Of a stretch of 64,000 nt of DNA, positions 18,277 through 27,246 are shown piece by piece. The stretch spans positions 248,001 through 312,000 of the forward strand of contig NZ_QKZV01000004.1 of the NCBI RefSeq assembly GCF_003254115.1, written 5' to 3'. This stretch comes from Hydrotalea sandarakina. Lineage in GTDB: Bacteria > Bacteroidota > Bacteroidia > Chitinophagales > Chitinophagaceae. Both the position numbers and the translations under genes were made by a program. The stretch's first letter is position 1. Each line of letters starts with the position of its first letter. The notes beneath the pieces are model-generated. The model made no database searches. It worked only from the letters and a program-made list of their open reading frames with translations, and was not told where the DNA came from.

Positions 18277-19770
18277 TTATTTGTTTTGTAAAATTTGTTG
18301 CACAGCCAATTGTAAAGCATTGGGCGGAAATGTAAGATGCTGATGCTGTAAAGGTATTACTGCTATATCGGGTAAAACACCTTTTCCATTTTTAGGTCGG
18401 TTATTATTCAATACCACTCTGTACATGGGCAAAGTAACACGCATTAAACTATTGGGCAATTTAATATGTGGTAAAAACATGGCATTATTACCATAATAAG
18501 CACCGCCGGATGGCGTGCCAATAATCTGAATATTAGATTGACCCTTTAAAGCACCGGTAAACATAGCCGCTGCGGAAAAGGTATAACCATCTTGCAACAA
18601 CAATACCTTTCCGTTATAATGATGTTTGGTTTTAGGTTGGTACACATGATTTTCTATACGTCTGCTATGAAACCAACCATCGCTTCCTTTAAAAGAACCA
18701 AATTGCATGGGAAACCAATATAACCACCAAGGAACGATATGCGATTTATCCCACATGGTTCTATGTACAGATGCTGCAGTATCGGCTACTTTAAAGGGTT
18801 GCTGAATTAAATATTTGGTTAACAAAACAGATTTGTTGACATTCCCACCGCCATTGCCTCTAACATCAATAATTAAATTGGGAATTTTCATTTTATGCAG
18901 TTCCCTGAATGATCTTCTAAAAAAACCTCGTAACCTTCCGCCACTAAAACTACTTACATGCATATATGCAAATCGATGTAAAGAGTCAATTCGTAAAGAA
19001 CGTTTTTGTTCTAAAGCGCTTATTTTCTTGGATGGTAACGGATAGGCCTTGCTACTACGAATAATTTTAGCTTGTTGATGTACAGTATCTTCTTTTGGAG
19101 AATAGTTTTTGATGCTCGTTTCGCGCTGAATGCCCAATGTATCAATGTATTGAATTTGATACATTGTATCTAACCCAAAAATCATTTTATACCAAGCAGG
19201 AAAATTATTGCTGATTACTTGCGCTTTAAACCAATGGTTATTGGCATCTGCACTAATGTATTGATACAATGAGTCAATAATTTGTTGTGCTGAAATATGG
19301 TTGATAGCTGACACTTCCAATCCCCGTATTAAATTGGTATCTTTTGAATGCATGTTTTTTAATACATACAAATGATTTTCCCAATTGTACAAATACAAGG
19401 GAAACATGGGGTATCGGCTTTCAATTAAATATTTAACATATTGCTTTGAAAAGCGAACAGCGGTATGTCCACATTCAATAGTAGCCAACATTCGCGCAAT
19501 GTTATTATGAAAACTTAATTCCGTAAGTGAATCTTTTGCAGACTCTTCCAGGGCCTTAAACGCACTATCAATGCTTGCCTTTGTGGCATACCAATATAAT
19601 CCGGGATGATTTTGTTGTAAAGTTTTTTGTAGAACAGCTACATCGTTTTGTAACTGTTTTGGTGGAATTTTTTGTTCAGGTGCATATTTGCTAACGGCAC
19701 AGCCTTGCAGTAGGCTTATTAAACAAAGCATTGATGCAATAAGCCTACGAGCCTGTTTTTTTTTAGCCAT
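18277..19770 (-). CDS. S41 family (tail-specific) peptidase, lipoprotein
   Basis: The ATG at 19770 (MAKKKQARR) gives 497 residues and sits 7 bp after the thiL stop; a longer frame would overlap thiL. LISLLQGC near residue 18-25 is a lipobox, so the protein is likely anchored in the envelope. The S41 catalytic domain covers about 260-480: FAYMHVSSFSGG, IIDVRGNGGGN (conserved RGNGGG), and GYTFSAAAMFTGAL with the nucleophile Ser near residue 411, followed by GTPSGGAYYGNN. It lacks an obvious PDZ domain in its N-terminal half. Its role is probably extracytoplasmic protein or peptide degradation. It appears to be the last gene of a suhB-thiL-peptidase run. Confidence 0.86.
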   Translation of the reverse strand: MAKKKQARRLIASMLCLISLLQGCAVSKYAPEQKIPPKQLQNDVAVLQKTLQQNHPGLYWYATKASIDSAFKALEESAKDSLTELSFHNNIARMLATIECGHTAVRFSKQYVKYLIESRYPMFPLYLYNWENHLYVLKNMHSKDTNLIRGLEVSAINHISAQQIIDSLYQYISADANNHWFKAQVISNNFPAWYKMIFGLDTMYQIQYIDTLGIQRETSIKNYSPKEDTVHQQAKIIRSSKAYPLPSKKISALEQKRSLRIDSLHRFAYMHVSSFSGGRLRGFFRRSFRELHKMKIPNLIIDVRGNGGGNVNKSVLLTKYLIQQPFKVADTAASVHRTMWDKSHIVPWWLYWFPMQFGSFKGSDGWFHSRRIENHVYQPKTKHHYNGKVLLLQDGYTFSAAAMFTGALKGQSNIQIIGTPSGGAYYGNNAMFLPHIKLPNSLMRVTLPMYRVVLNNNRPKNGKGVLPDIAVIPLQHQHLTFPPNALQLAVQQILQNK

Positions 19771-19777
19771 ATTTATA

Positions 19778-20809
19778 TTATCCCTGAAATGCATTCCATC
19801 CCTGAGCTGTAATATCATATAAATTGCCGCCGCGGCTAATCATTTTTTTTCCTTCTTCTACATCGGTCATATAGCCTACTACTGCAATTTCTTCATTTAA
19901 AGTTATGGCATCATAATCTTCTTGCTTTAAAGTAAATACCAATTCGTAATCTTCTCCACCATTTAAAGCACAAACAGTAGGGTCAAGTCCAAATTTAAAA
20001 GCAGCTGCTCTCGACCTTTCATGAATCGGTAATTTATCTTCATACAACCGACAACCAAGATTGCTTTGTTTGCACAAATGCAGTACCTCGCTGCTTAAGC
20101 CATCACTAATATCCATCATAGCTGTAGGCATAATATTGTTTTGTTCAAAAAATGCTATGATATCTCGGCGAGCTTCAGGTTTTAATAAACGACCAACAAT
20201 ATAATCTTCACCCTCTAAGTTGGGCTGTATATTAGGGTTTTCTAAAAAAATTCTTTTTTCGCGTTCCATTAAAGTAAGGCCTAAAAATGCACCACCAAGA
20301 TCGCCTGTTACACAAATTAAATCGCCTTTTCGGGCAGTACTTCTTTTTACAAACTTATCCGGTGCAACTTCTCCAATGGCCGTTACTGAAATAACCATGC
20401 CTTTTTTTGAGGTAGAAGTATCACCACCAATTAAATCAACGCCATACTTTTCGCAGGCAGCATAAATACCTTCATACAATTCGGTTAGTGCTTCTACACT
20501 AAATCTGTTGCTGATGCCAATGCTCACTGTAACATGCGTGGGTTGTGCATTCATGGCATAAACATCACTTAAGTTAACAATAATACTTTTATAGCCCAAG
20601 TGTTTTAGTGGGGTGTACATTAAATCGAAATGTACTCCTTCTAACAATAAATCGGTCGTAATTACAGTTTGTTTTCCAAAATGGTCAATTACAGCAGCAT
20701 CATCACCCACACTAACAATAGTTGATGCATTTTGTATTTCAAAATTTTTGGTTAAATGTTCTATTAAACCAAATTCTCCAAGTGTTGCAATTTCAGTTCT
20801 GTTTTCCAT
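19778..20809 (-). CDS. thiL: Thiamine-monophosphate kinase
   Basis: The 343-residue protein phosphorylates thiamine monophosphate to thiamine diphosphate with ATP, the last step of cofactor synthesis. AIR-synthase-type motifs are clear: GEFGLIEHLTKNF near the N-terminus, SVGDDAAVID at 34-43 (Mg-ATP aspartates), TTDLLLEGVHFDL at 52-64, SDVYAMNA at 81-88, GGDTSTSKKGMVISVTAIG at 123-141 and MDISDGLSSEVLHL near 222-235. Length is slightly above the usual 320-340. It follows suhB by 11 bp and precedes the S41 peptidase by 7 bp. No TPP riboswitch is visible upstream. Confidence 0.95.
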   Translation of the reverse strand: MENRTEIATLGEFGLIEHLTKNFEIQNASTIVSVGDDAAVIDHFGKQTVITTDLLLEGVHFDLMYTPLKHLGYKSIIVNLSDVYAMNAQPTHVTVSIGISNRFSVEALTELYEGIYAACEKYGVDLIGGDTSTSKKGMVISVTAIGEVAPDKFVKRSTARKGDLICVTGDLGGAFLGLTLMEREKRIFLENPNIQPNLEGEDYIVGRLLKPEARRDIIAFFEQNNIMPTAMMDISDGLSSEVLHLCKQSNLGCRLYEDKLPIHERSRAAAFKFGLDPTVCALNGGEDYELVFTLKQEDYDAITLNEEIAVVGYMTDVEEGKKMISRGGNLYDITAQGWNAFQG

Positions 20810-20820
20810 ACTCTATTCAT

Positions 20821-21600
20821 TTAAAGTGTACCGCCATTTACAACCTGTAACAAACTGTTGTGTATAATTCCATTGGTAGCTATAATGTGTGGTTGGTATG
20901 GGCTGTATGCATTTCCTTCAAAATCAGTAACCTTACCGCCGGCTTCCTGTACCATTAAAAAACCGGCAGCACTATCCCAGGCATTTAATTTATGTTCATA
21001 AAACCCATCAAACCTTCCTGCTGCCACCCAACATAAATCAATGGCTGCACTTCCCAATCTTCTAACGGGAACACCCTTGCGTATCAATTTATCAAACACC
21101 ACTAGCGGACCGTTGGGTGCATCAATATAACTATAAGGAAATCCGGTTACCAAGCAGCTATTCAATAAAACATCTTTATTACTTACACCAATGGTTTTTC
21201 CATTTAACGTAGCCCCCTTTCCTTTCTCGGCTAAAAAAAACTCATTCATAAACGGATTCAGTACTGCTCCCAAAACCATTTCCCCATTTTTCTCAACAGC
21301 AATACTCACACAACAAATAGGAATGCCGTTGGCGTAATTAATGGTACCGTCAATTGGATCAATAATCCATTTATATTCTGAATCTTGTTTCAATTCACCA
21401 ACTTCTTCGCTTAAAATGGCATGATGAGGAAATGCGTTTTTAATTACTTCAATAATTGCAGCTTCGCTTTTCGTATCTACTTCCGTTACCAAATTATTCA
21501 TTCCCTCGCTTTTGAATGCAATGGAAAAATGCTGATCGAAATAAGATTTCATAATATTGGCGCCTGCTTCTGTTGCCTGTATTAATGTTTCTTTTAACAT
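20821..21600 (-). CDS. suhB: Inositol monophosphatase family protein (SuhB-like)
   Basis: A 259-residue lithium-sensitive phosphatase-fold enzyme with all metal-site motifs: EVGELKQDSEYKWIIDPIDGTINYANG, with E66-type glutamate followed by DPIDGT near residues 83-88, and WDSAAGFLMVQEAGGKVTDFEG near 207-228. The likely substrate is inositol-1-phosphate or a related sugar phosphate; relatives also hydrolyse 3'-phosphoadenosine phosphate or fructose-1,6-bisphosphate. The DPIDGTxNxxxG form is typical of SuhB. A TATCTTTG element lies 4 bp upstream of the ATG. It is the first gene of the suhB-thiL-S41 run. Confidence 0.9.
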   Translation of the reverse strand: MLKETLIQATEAGANIMKSYFDQHFSIAFKSEGMNNLVTEVDTKSEAAIIEVIKNAFPHHAILSEEVGELKQDSEYKWIIDPIDGTINYANGIPICCVSIAVEKNGEMVLGAVLNPFMNEFFLAEKGKGATLNGKTIGVSNKDVLLNSCLVTGFPYSYIDAPNGPLVVFDKLIRKGVPVRRLGSAAIDLCWVAAGRFDGFYEHKLNAWDSAAGFLMVQEAGGKVTDFEGNAYSPYQPHIIATNGIIHNSLLQVVNGGTL

Positions 21601-21604
21601 GCAA

Positions 21605-21612
21605 CAAAGATA
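21605..21612 (-). promoter_or_regulatory. Possible -7 element of suhB
   Basis: On the minus strand TATCTTTG fits the TAnnTTTG consensus and ends 4 bases before the suhB ATG, which would give a near-leaderless transcript. No TTTG at the expected upstream distance was seen. Confidence 0.35.
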
Positions 21613-21704
21613 GTTTTCCCAGCCTACATTTTTATGTTATATTCTGCCAATATGTATTGAAACCCTATTTTTACAACTTAAAATCATTTTTGGCATTGGG
21701 TACT

Positions 21705-23621
21705 ATGCAGCTTTCTGTTATTATAGTTAGTTATAATGTACAACATTTTTTGGCACAATGCCTGCTATCGGTACAAAATGCGCTGAAAACCATACCTTCT
21801 GAAATTATAGTGGTTGATAATGCCTCTACCGATGAAACCGTTTCAGCATTGCAGCCATTATTTCCTAACGTGCAATGGATGTGCAACACAACCAATGAAG
21901 GATTTTCAAAAGCCTGTAATCGGGCAGCAGCTTTAGCAAAAGGTGAATATTTTATTTTTTTGAATCCGGATACATTGGTGCCTCCTTCATTTTTTATCAG
22001 CTTGCTAAATTTTGCAAATAAATGTGCCAACTGTGGAGCTATTGGTGTAAAAATGATAGATGGCGCCGGTAATTTTCTGCCAGAAAGCAAACGTAGCTTC
22101 CCAACTCCATTAGCTGCCTTTTTTAAGCTTTGTGGTTTAGCCGCATTATTTCCACGTTCTGCTTATTTCAATCAATATGCCTTAGGACAGTTACATGAAA
22201 ATGACATCCATACCGTTTCTGTACTAAGTGGTGCATGCATGCTGGTTCCACAAAAAGTTTTTAAGTCTATTCAGGGTTTTGATGAAGCATTTTTTATGTA
22301 TGGGGAAGATATTGACTTAAGCTATCGAATTGAACAAGCAGGTTATAACAATTATTACTTGGGCACATGTTGCCTTATTCATTTTAAAGGAGAAAGTAAG
22401 CCAACAGCGCATTTGCAACATGTACAACAATTTTATGGTGCCATGCGCATTTTTGTGCAAAAACATTACAAAGGAACAAAAGCCTTTTTAATGCGTGTTA
22501 TATTGCAATTCGCCATTTTTTTTGCCGCTGTAACCTCATCGCTTTTAAAGCCGGTTCAAAAGCATTATTTAATGTTGATTGATGCAGTAGTGGTAATAGC
22601 TGCCAATGTTTTTGCAATATTGGGTTGGAAATATATGGCACATAACGGCCTACCCTTTAACACTTATTTTGTTACACCTGCCCCCATGGTGTATGCCGGT
22701 ATTTTTATTTTTGTTTTGTGGATGGGCGGACTTTATGATGGGAAATATAAACTTTCACAAACCATTATTTCAGGTTTATTGGCACTCATTATATTATTGG
22801 CTTTTTATGCATTATTAGCGGAAAGCATTCGATTTTCGCGCGGCGTAGTAATACTTTCCGGGGTTTTGGCTTTATTTGGCATTGTATTGTTAAGAACAAT
22901 TTTTAAGCCTTATCAAAATAACATGTCATTAATTGATAGCAGCTCTATTGTTATTGGCAATCAAGAGGCACAAATTGCTTTGAAAAATTTATTGCCTCAA
23001 GCTAATGACGTTATAGATGCTTTTCAAGAAATGAATGCCGAAGATTTTTTAAAAAACAGCAAAACCATTGCATCATTACGATTAAGGCTGCCCTTAATTT
23101 TTTGCTGGGATGAAGAAATTTCCCTTGAGTGGATTATTGAGCAAATGCAATTAAATAAAAACAAATACGTTTACCGATTTTTTAATAGCACCACTCAATC
23201 TATTATTAGCAGCAGCAACAAATGGCAAAAAGGAAATGTAGTATCCGCTTTACCTATATATGCCATTTGCCGTGCGGAACAAAAAAGAATGAAACGTTTA
23301 TTAGATGTAATATTTGCTCTGTTTTGGTTGGCAATGTTTGAAATAATAATATGGCGAAAGCAAGGACAAAAGCTTCTTACTAATGCTTTTTTGGTTTTGC
23401 AAGGGAAAAAGACATGGATTGGTTATGCCGGCAATAATCCTAATTTACCCAATTTGTTGCCCGGCATTTTAAATACTATTGGCAATAATAGTAGCCAACC
23501 CCTAACTTTGCCGCCAACCCTTATACAAAAACAAGATGAATGGTATGCCCTGCACTATGAATGGCCAAATGATATTATCTTTATGTATCAACACCTGAAT
23601 GCACTTTTTAAAAATGCTTAA
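21705..23621 (+). CDS. Glycosyltransferase family 2 fused to a degenerate sugar-phosphotransferase-like membrane module
   Basis: The start at 21705 (MQLSVIIVSYN) is chosen because the frame upstream overlaps suhB without conserved residues. Of 638 residues, the first 270 form a GT-A transferase of WbbL/RfbF type: VVDNASTDETV near 35-45, FLNPDTLVPPSF near 86-97 (DxD-like) and FFMYGEDIDLSYRIEQAGY near 192-210. Residues 270-440 hold about five transmembrane helices. After a Rossmann-like segment (SSIVIGNQEAQIALKN), KRLLDVIFALFWLAMFEIII near 530 and GKKTWIGYAGNNPN-LPGIL near 570-592 resemble the membrane anchor and the VGPRP/PGIT parts of polyprenyl-phosphate sugar transferases, but the catalytic core is reduced. 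A role in surface polysaccharide synthesis is likely. Confidence 0.82.
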   Translation: MQLSVIIVSYNVQHFLAQCLLSVQNALKTIPSEIIVVDNASTDETVSALQPLFPNVQWMCNTTNEGFSKACNRAAALAKGEYFIFLNPDTLVPPSFFISLLNFANKCANCGAIGVKMIDGAGNFLPESKRSFPTPLAAFFKLCGLAALFPRSAYFNQYALGQLHENDIHTVSVLSGACMLVPQKVFKSIQGFDEAFFMYGEDIDLSYRIEQAGYNNYYLGTCCLIHFKGESKPTAHLQHVQQFYGAMRIFVQKHYKGTKAFLMRVILQFAIFFAAVTSSLLKPVQKHYLMLIDAVVVIAANVFAILGWKYMAHNGLPFNTYFVTPAPMVYAGIFIFVLWMGGLYDGKYKLSQTIISGLLALIILLAFYALLAESIRFSRGVVILSGVLALFGIVLLRTIFKPYQNNMSLIDSSSIVIGNQEAQIALKNLLPQANDVIDAFQEMNAEDFLKNSKTIASLRLRLPLIFCWDEEISLEWIIEQMQLNKNKYVYRFFNSTTQSIISSSNKWQKGNVVSALPIYAICRAEQKRMKRLLDVIFALFWLAMFEIIIWRKQGQKLLTNAFLVLQGKKTWIGYAGNNPNLPNLLPGILNTIGNNSSQPLTLPPTLIQKQDEWYALHYEWPNDIIFMYQHLNALFKNA

Positions 23622-23696
23622 CTTACAGCATAGAATGCACCAATTACATCGGTTTATGTAACTTTTTAATTGATTGAATTTAAAATACGCTCATCA

Positions 23697-25232
23697 ATGG
23701 CTATCATTGAAATACACTTGCCAAAATCTGTTGCAAAAGCTTTACGATTGCCCGCCAATAATCCCGAACGCCAACAAATTCGCGTATTAAAAAAATTATT
23801 GCGTAAAGCACGATTTACTGAATTTGGCCAATATTATCGTTTCGATGAAATTTTATTGTGTAAAAACCCGGCCAAAAAATTTAAAATGAATGTGCCCACT
23901 TTTAATTATAGTTCTATTTACAAGCAATGGTGGCACAAAACTTTAGATGGGGTACCTGATGTATGCTGGCCCGGTAAAATTAAATACTATGCACTTTCAT
24001 CCGGAACCTCAGAGGCTGCCAGTAAATACATTCCCATTACCAACGATTTATTGGCAGGCAATAAAATGGTAATGATTAAACAATTACTAACCCTGCGTAA
24101 TTACGAAAATATTCCCTACAGCTCTATTAGCAAAGGATGGTTAACCTTGGGTGGAAGTACAGACTTACAAAAAAACCTGGGTTACTATGCCGGCGACTTA
24201 AGTGGTATAACCACCAAAAAAATGCCTTTATGGTTTCAACCCTTTTATAAACCGGGTAAAAAAATTGCCAAAGAACGCGATTGGAATAAAAAATTAGAAG
24301 AAATAGTTGAAAAAGCACCGGAATGGGATATTGGTTTTGTGGTAGGTGTTCCGGCATGGATTCAAATGTGTATGGAAATGGTTATAAAAAAATATAACCT
24401 GAATAACATACACGAAATGTGGCCCAATTTGGCATTTTTTGTGCATGGCGGCGTAAGTTTTGAACCCTATAAAAAAGGATTTGAAAAATTACTGGGTAAA
24501 CCAATTACTTACATTGAAACTTATTTGGCAAGCGAAGGATTTATTGCATACCAAGACCGACAAAACGCAAAGGGAATGCGGTTGGTAACCAATGAACACA
24601 TATTTCTTGAGTTTGTTCCATTTAATGATAGCAACTTTGATAGCAATGGCGATATGGTTGAAAACCCGGAAACCTTTATGGTGCATGAGGTGGAAGAAGG
24701 GAAGGAATATGCCCTGCTCATTAGTACCAATGCAGGCACCTGGCGGTATTTAATTGGCGACACCATAAAGTTTGTTGATAAAAGCCGTTGTGAAATTATT
24801 ATTACCGGTCGCACCAAACATTTTTTAAGTTTAGTTGGTGAGCACTTAAGTGTTGATAACATGAACAAAGCCATTCAACTAACCAGTGAACAACTGAATA
24901 TTTGCATTCCGGAATTTACCGTTGCCGGTATTCCTTACAACAACTTCTTTGCACACCATTGGTACATTGCATGCGATGAACAAATTGACCCCCAATTGTT
25001 AAAACAACATATTGACGAAAACCTGAAAATTTTAAACGACGACTATGCCGTTGAACGCAAAAGCGCTTTAAAAGAAGTGTTTGTTGATGTGTTGAGTGAA
25101 CAACAATTCCTTGACTTTATGCAACTAAAAGGAAAACTGGGTGGTCAACACAAATTTCCAAGGGTATTAAAAGGTAATATGTTAAAAGATTGGGAGGAAT
25201 ATTTGCACCAACAGCCTGCCCACAGCAAATAA
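23697..25232 (+). CDS. GH3 auxin-responsive promoter family protein (acyl-adenylase fold)
   Basis: I start at the ATG at 23697 (MAIIEIHLPKS), giving 511 residues; an in-frame TTG 27 bases upstream is possible. The sequence fits bacterial GH3-family proteins: KLLRKARFTEFGQYYRFDEI near 31-50, the phosphate-binding YYALSSGTSEAASKYIPIT near 97-115, an ETYLASEGFIAYQ block near 275, LISTNAGTWRYLIGDTIKF near 340 and ITGRTKHFLSLVGEHLSVDNM near 367. GH3 enzymes adenylate carboxylic acids and join them to amino acids. The bacterial substrates are unknown. It follows the glycosyltransferase fusion and precedes a LysE-type exporter, with 29 bp to the latter. Confidence 0.88.
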   Translation: MAIIEIHLPKSVAKALRLPANNPERQQIRVLKKLLRKARFTEFGQYYRFDEILLCKNPAKKFKMNVPTFNYSSIYKQWWHKTLDGVPDVCWPGKIKYYALSSGTSEAASKYIPITNDLLAGNKMVMIKQLLTLRNYENIPYSSISKGWLTLGGSTDLQKNLGYYAGDLSGITTKKMPLWFQPFYKPGKKIAKERDWNKKLEEIVEKAPEWDIGFVVGVPAWIQMCMEMVIKKYNLNNIHEMWPNLAFFVHGGVSFEPYKKGFEKLLGKPITYIETYLASEGFIAYQDRQNAKGMRLVTNEHIFLEFVPFNDSNFDSNGDMVENPETFMVHEVEEGKEYALLISTNAGTWRYLIGDTIKFVDKSRCEIIITGRTKHFLSLVGEHLSVDNMNKAIQLTSEQLNICIPEFTVAGIPYNNFFAHHWYIACDEQIDPQLLKQHIDENLKILNDDYAVERKSALKEVFVDVLSEQQFLDFMQLKGKLGGQHKFPRVLKGNMLKDWEEYLHQQPAHSK

Positions 25233-25261
25233 CATTTATCTTAGTAGCCTGTTTTTAGGCT

Positions 25262-25894
25262 ATGATAGCACCATTTTTAAAAGGATTGGCTTTGGGGGTA
25301 ATGCTTGCCATTTCGGTTGGCCCTGTTATATTTTCCATTATTAAACAAAGTATCAATAATGGCCATAAAGGTGGTTTCACCTTTGTTGCCGGCGTTAGTG
25401 CCAGCGATATCACTTTGGTTTTATTTAGTCAGTTGTTTACCGAATTATTTCGCTACTTACTCGATTTTAAAAAGGAAATAGGCATTGGCGGCAGTATTTT
25501 ATTAATCGGCATTGGCATATTTGTTTTCTTTTTTAAAAAAGTAAAAATTAATGAAGACGGCAGTCAAGTTCTTGCTATGAGTACAGGCGATTACATTAAA
25601 ACCTTTTTCTCGGGCTATTTTATGAATACACTAAATCCGGGAGTTATTGGCTTTTGGTTGGTAATTGCCACTTCAGTAGTTGATTTTTCACGCAGTTATC
25701 GTATTGTTATGTTTAGTACCTGCTTGCTTTTTGTTTTATGCACCGATATTGCCAAAGTGCTATTAGCAGGGAAACTCAGACAAAAACTTACACCTCAAAA
25801 CATACATCGCATTAACAAAATTTCGGGATTAATACTCATTGGTTTTGGCATTGCCTTAATTTGGGGCACTTTAGAGTTTAGCAGCCGCTTTTAA
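25262..25894 (+). CDS. LysE family amino-acid/metabolite exporter
   Basis: A 210-residue inner-membrane protein with six hydrophobic segments. The N-terminal GLALGVMLAISVGPVIFSIIKQSINNGHKGGFTFVAG-type stretch (residues 9-44) has the LysE/RhtB GPxxxxxxxxxxxxGxxxG signature, and GYFMNTLNPGVIGFWLVIA near 118-136 is the second conserved block. Such carriers export amino acids or homoserine lactones. It follows a GH3-like amidosynthetase by 29 bp, so it could export the conjugate; this is speculative. A small inverted repeat, TAGCCT-N6-AGGCTA at 25245-25262, overlaps the A of the start codon and might affect initiation. Confidence 0.86.
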   Translation: MIAPFLKGLALGVMLAISVGPVIFSIIKQSINNGHKGGFTFVAGVSASDITLVLFSQLFTELFRYLLDFKKEIGIGGSILLIGIGIFVFFFKKVKINEDGSQVLAMSTGDYIKTFFSGYFMNTLNPGVIGFWLVIATSVVDFSRSYRIVMFSTCLLFVLCTDIAKVLLAGKLRQKLTPQNIHRINKISGLILIGFGIALIWGTLEFSSRF

Positions 25895-25941
25895 CCTAAT
25901 TTTAGTTGTATAACAATTATACCTAACGTAACTTTCCTTTA

Positions 25942-26490
25942 ATGAAATATATCTTACTGCTGCTGCTTTGCATCAATACATTACCGTTATTGGCCCAAAA
26001 CGACTTTGTACTGTTAAAGAAAAATGGTTATACCATCGATCGTTTTTTTAATGGCAAACCCATTACCGTTTATACCAAAGACAAAAACACCTATTCGGGG
26101 TTTGTGTTTTTTTGCCGCGATGACAGCATTATTATTCATTTAGGATATATGGGTTTAAAACCCACCGCTTTTGGTAGCACAATTGATAGTATTTTTATGG
26201 GTTTTGTTACCATTGCCGTAAAAGATATTGCCATTATTCCGGCAAAAAGAATGACCGGCGCTGATGTGGGCAACTTAATATTTAAAGCAGCGGTAATTAT
26301 TGGCGGTATTGCTATTGTCAATCAGTTTAACTTAACCGTGCCCGCTATTTATTTAGCTCAATTTGGTTCAGCAGTAGCATTAAATTTCATTACCAACTAT
26401 CTTCAGCCTTTTAAAAACAAACAACCACCGGGTTATAAAATAGGAAAAAAATTTACGCTGGAATATATTCATCTGCCACCGGCAAAATAG
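25942..26490 (+). CDS. Exported protein of unknown function
   Basis: The 182-residue product has a signal peptide with cleavage near LLAQ at residue 19. The mature part starts with beta strands (FVLLKKNGYTIDRFFNGKPITVYTKDKNTYSGFV-like pattern, residues 22-56), reminiscent of an SH3/Sm-like small barrel, then IAVKDIAIIPAKRM near 90-103. A hydrophobic helix (NLIFKAAVIIGGIAIVNQF, about 110-128) and a second (PAIYLAQFGSAVALNFI) follow. Similar proteins occur in Bacteroidota without an assigned role. It sits in an envelope-gene run 12 bp before mtgA and may be co-transcribed with it. Confidence 0.6.
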   Translation: MKYILLLLLCINTLPLLAQNDFVLLKKNGYTIDRFFNGKPITVYTKDKNTYSGFVFFCRDDSIIIHLGYMGLKPTAFGSTIDSIFMGFVTIAVKDIAIIPAKRMTGADVGNLIFKAAVIIGGIAIVNQFNLTVPAIYLAQFGSAVALNFITNYLQPFKNKQPPGYKIGKKFTLEYIHLPPAK

Positions 26491-26502
26491 TATATTGCCA
26501 AC

Positions 26503-27225
26503 ATGGCTGCAAACAAATTTTTTTCAAAATGCTGGAAATGGACCAAACGAGTGGTGCTGTTTCTTTTTCTTTCTTCCTTATTGTATGTTATTGTTTGTAA
26601 ATGGATAATGCCACCCATAACCCTTACCCAAATTAGCAACGCATTCAGCTATGGGTTAAAGCGAGATTATGTTTCATGGAATAATATTTCGTACAATGCT
26701 AAGTTAGCTGCGATAGCCAGTGAAGACCAATCATTCCCTGATCATAACGGATTTGATTGGGATGCCATTCAAAAAAGCCTGCATCCCAAGAAAAACAAAA
26801 AAAGCCGTATTCCTTTAGGTGGTGCCGCCAGTACCATATCGCAACAAACAGCTAAAAATGTTTTTTTATGGCAGGGTAGTGGCTTCACAAAATACCTGCG
26901 CAAAGGGCTTGAATTTTATTTTACTTTCTTAATTGAAAAAATTTGGGGTAAGCAACGCATTTTAGATGTGTATTTAAATACCATTGAAATGGGGCCCGGC
27001 ATTTTTGGTATTGAAGCGGCAGCTCAGCAATATTTCCATAAACCGGCAAAAAATTTATCACGTGCCGAGGCTGCCATGATCATTGCCTGCCTACCAAATC
27101 CCAAAAAGTTTACCGTAGTACCCATAAGCGGACGTGTTGCCTGGCGTTACCCGCAAATTTTACAACAAATGCGTAATATAGAAGATGATGAAGATATTCA
27201 GAAAATTATCGGCAATAACCGCTAA
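26503..27225 (+). CDS. mtgA: Monofunctional biosynthetic peptidoglycan transglycosylase
   Basis: The 240-residue protein has an N-terminal transmembrane anchor (about residues 15-33) and a single GT51 domain that polymerises lipid II into glycan strands. ASEDQSFPDHNGFDWDAI near 66-83 carries the first catalytic Glu (motif 1, EDxxFxxHxGxD). GGAASTISQQTAKNVFLWQG near 104-123 is motif 2, and KQRILDVYLNTIEMGPGIFGIEAAAQQYF near 149-177 holds motifs 3 and 4, including the second Glu. No transpeptidase domain follows, which separates it from class A PBPs. It ends convergently with the NadR-like kinase gene 21 bp away. Confidence 0.94.
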   Translation: MAANKFFSKCWKWTKRVVLFLFLSSLLYVIVCKWIMPPITLTQISNAFSYGLKRDYVSWNNISYNAKLAAIASEDQSFPDHNGFDWDAIQKSLHPKKNKKSRIPLGGAASTISQQTAKNVFLWQGSGFTKYLRKGLEFYFTFLIEKIWGKQRILDVYLNTIEMGPGIFGIEAAAQQYFHKPAKNLSRAEAAMIIACLPNPKKFTVVPISGRVAWRYPQILQQMRNIEDDEDIQKIIGNNR

Positions 27226-27246
27226 CGGTTAGTCGCTTGTGTAAGT

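Noticed and set aside
27216-27231. TAACCG-N4-CGGTTA after mtgA as a terminator
   Set aside because: The stem is only 6 bp, overlaps the stop codon and has no adjacent T-tract.
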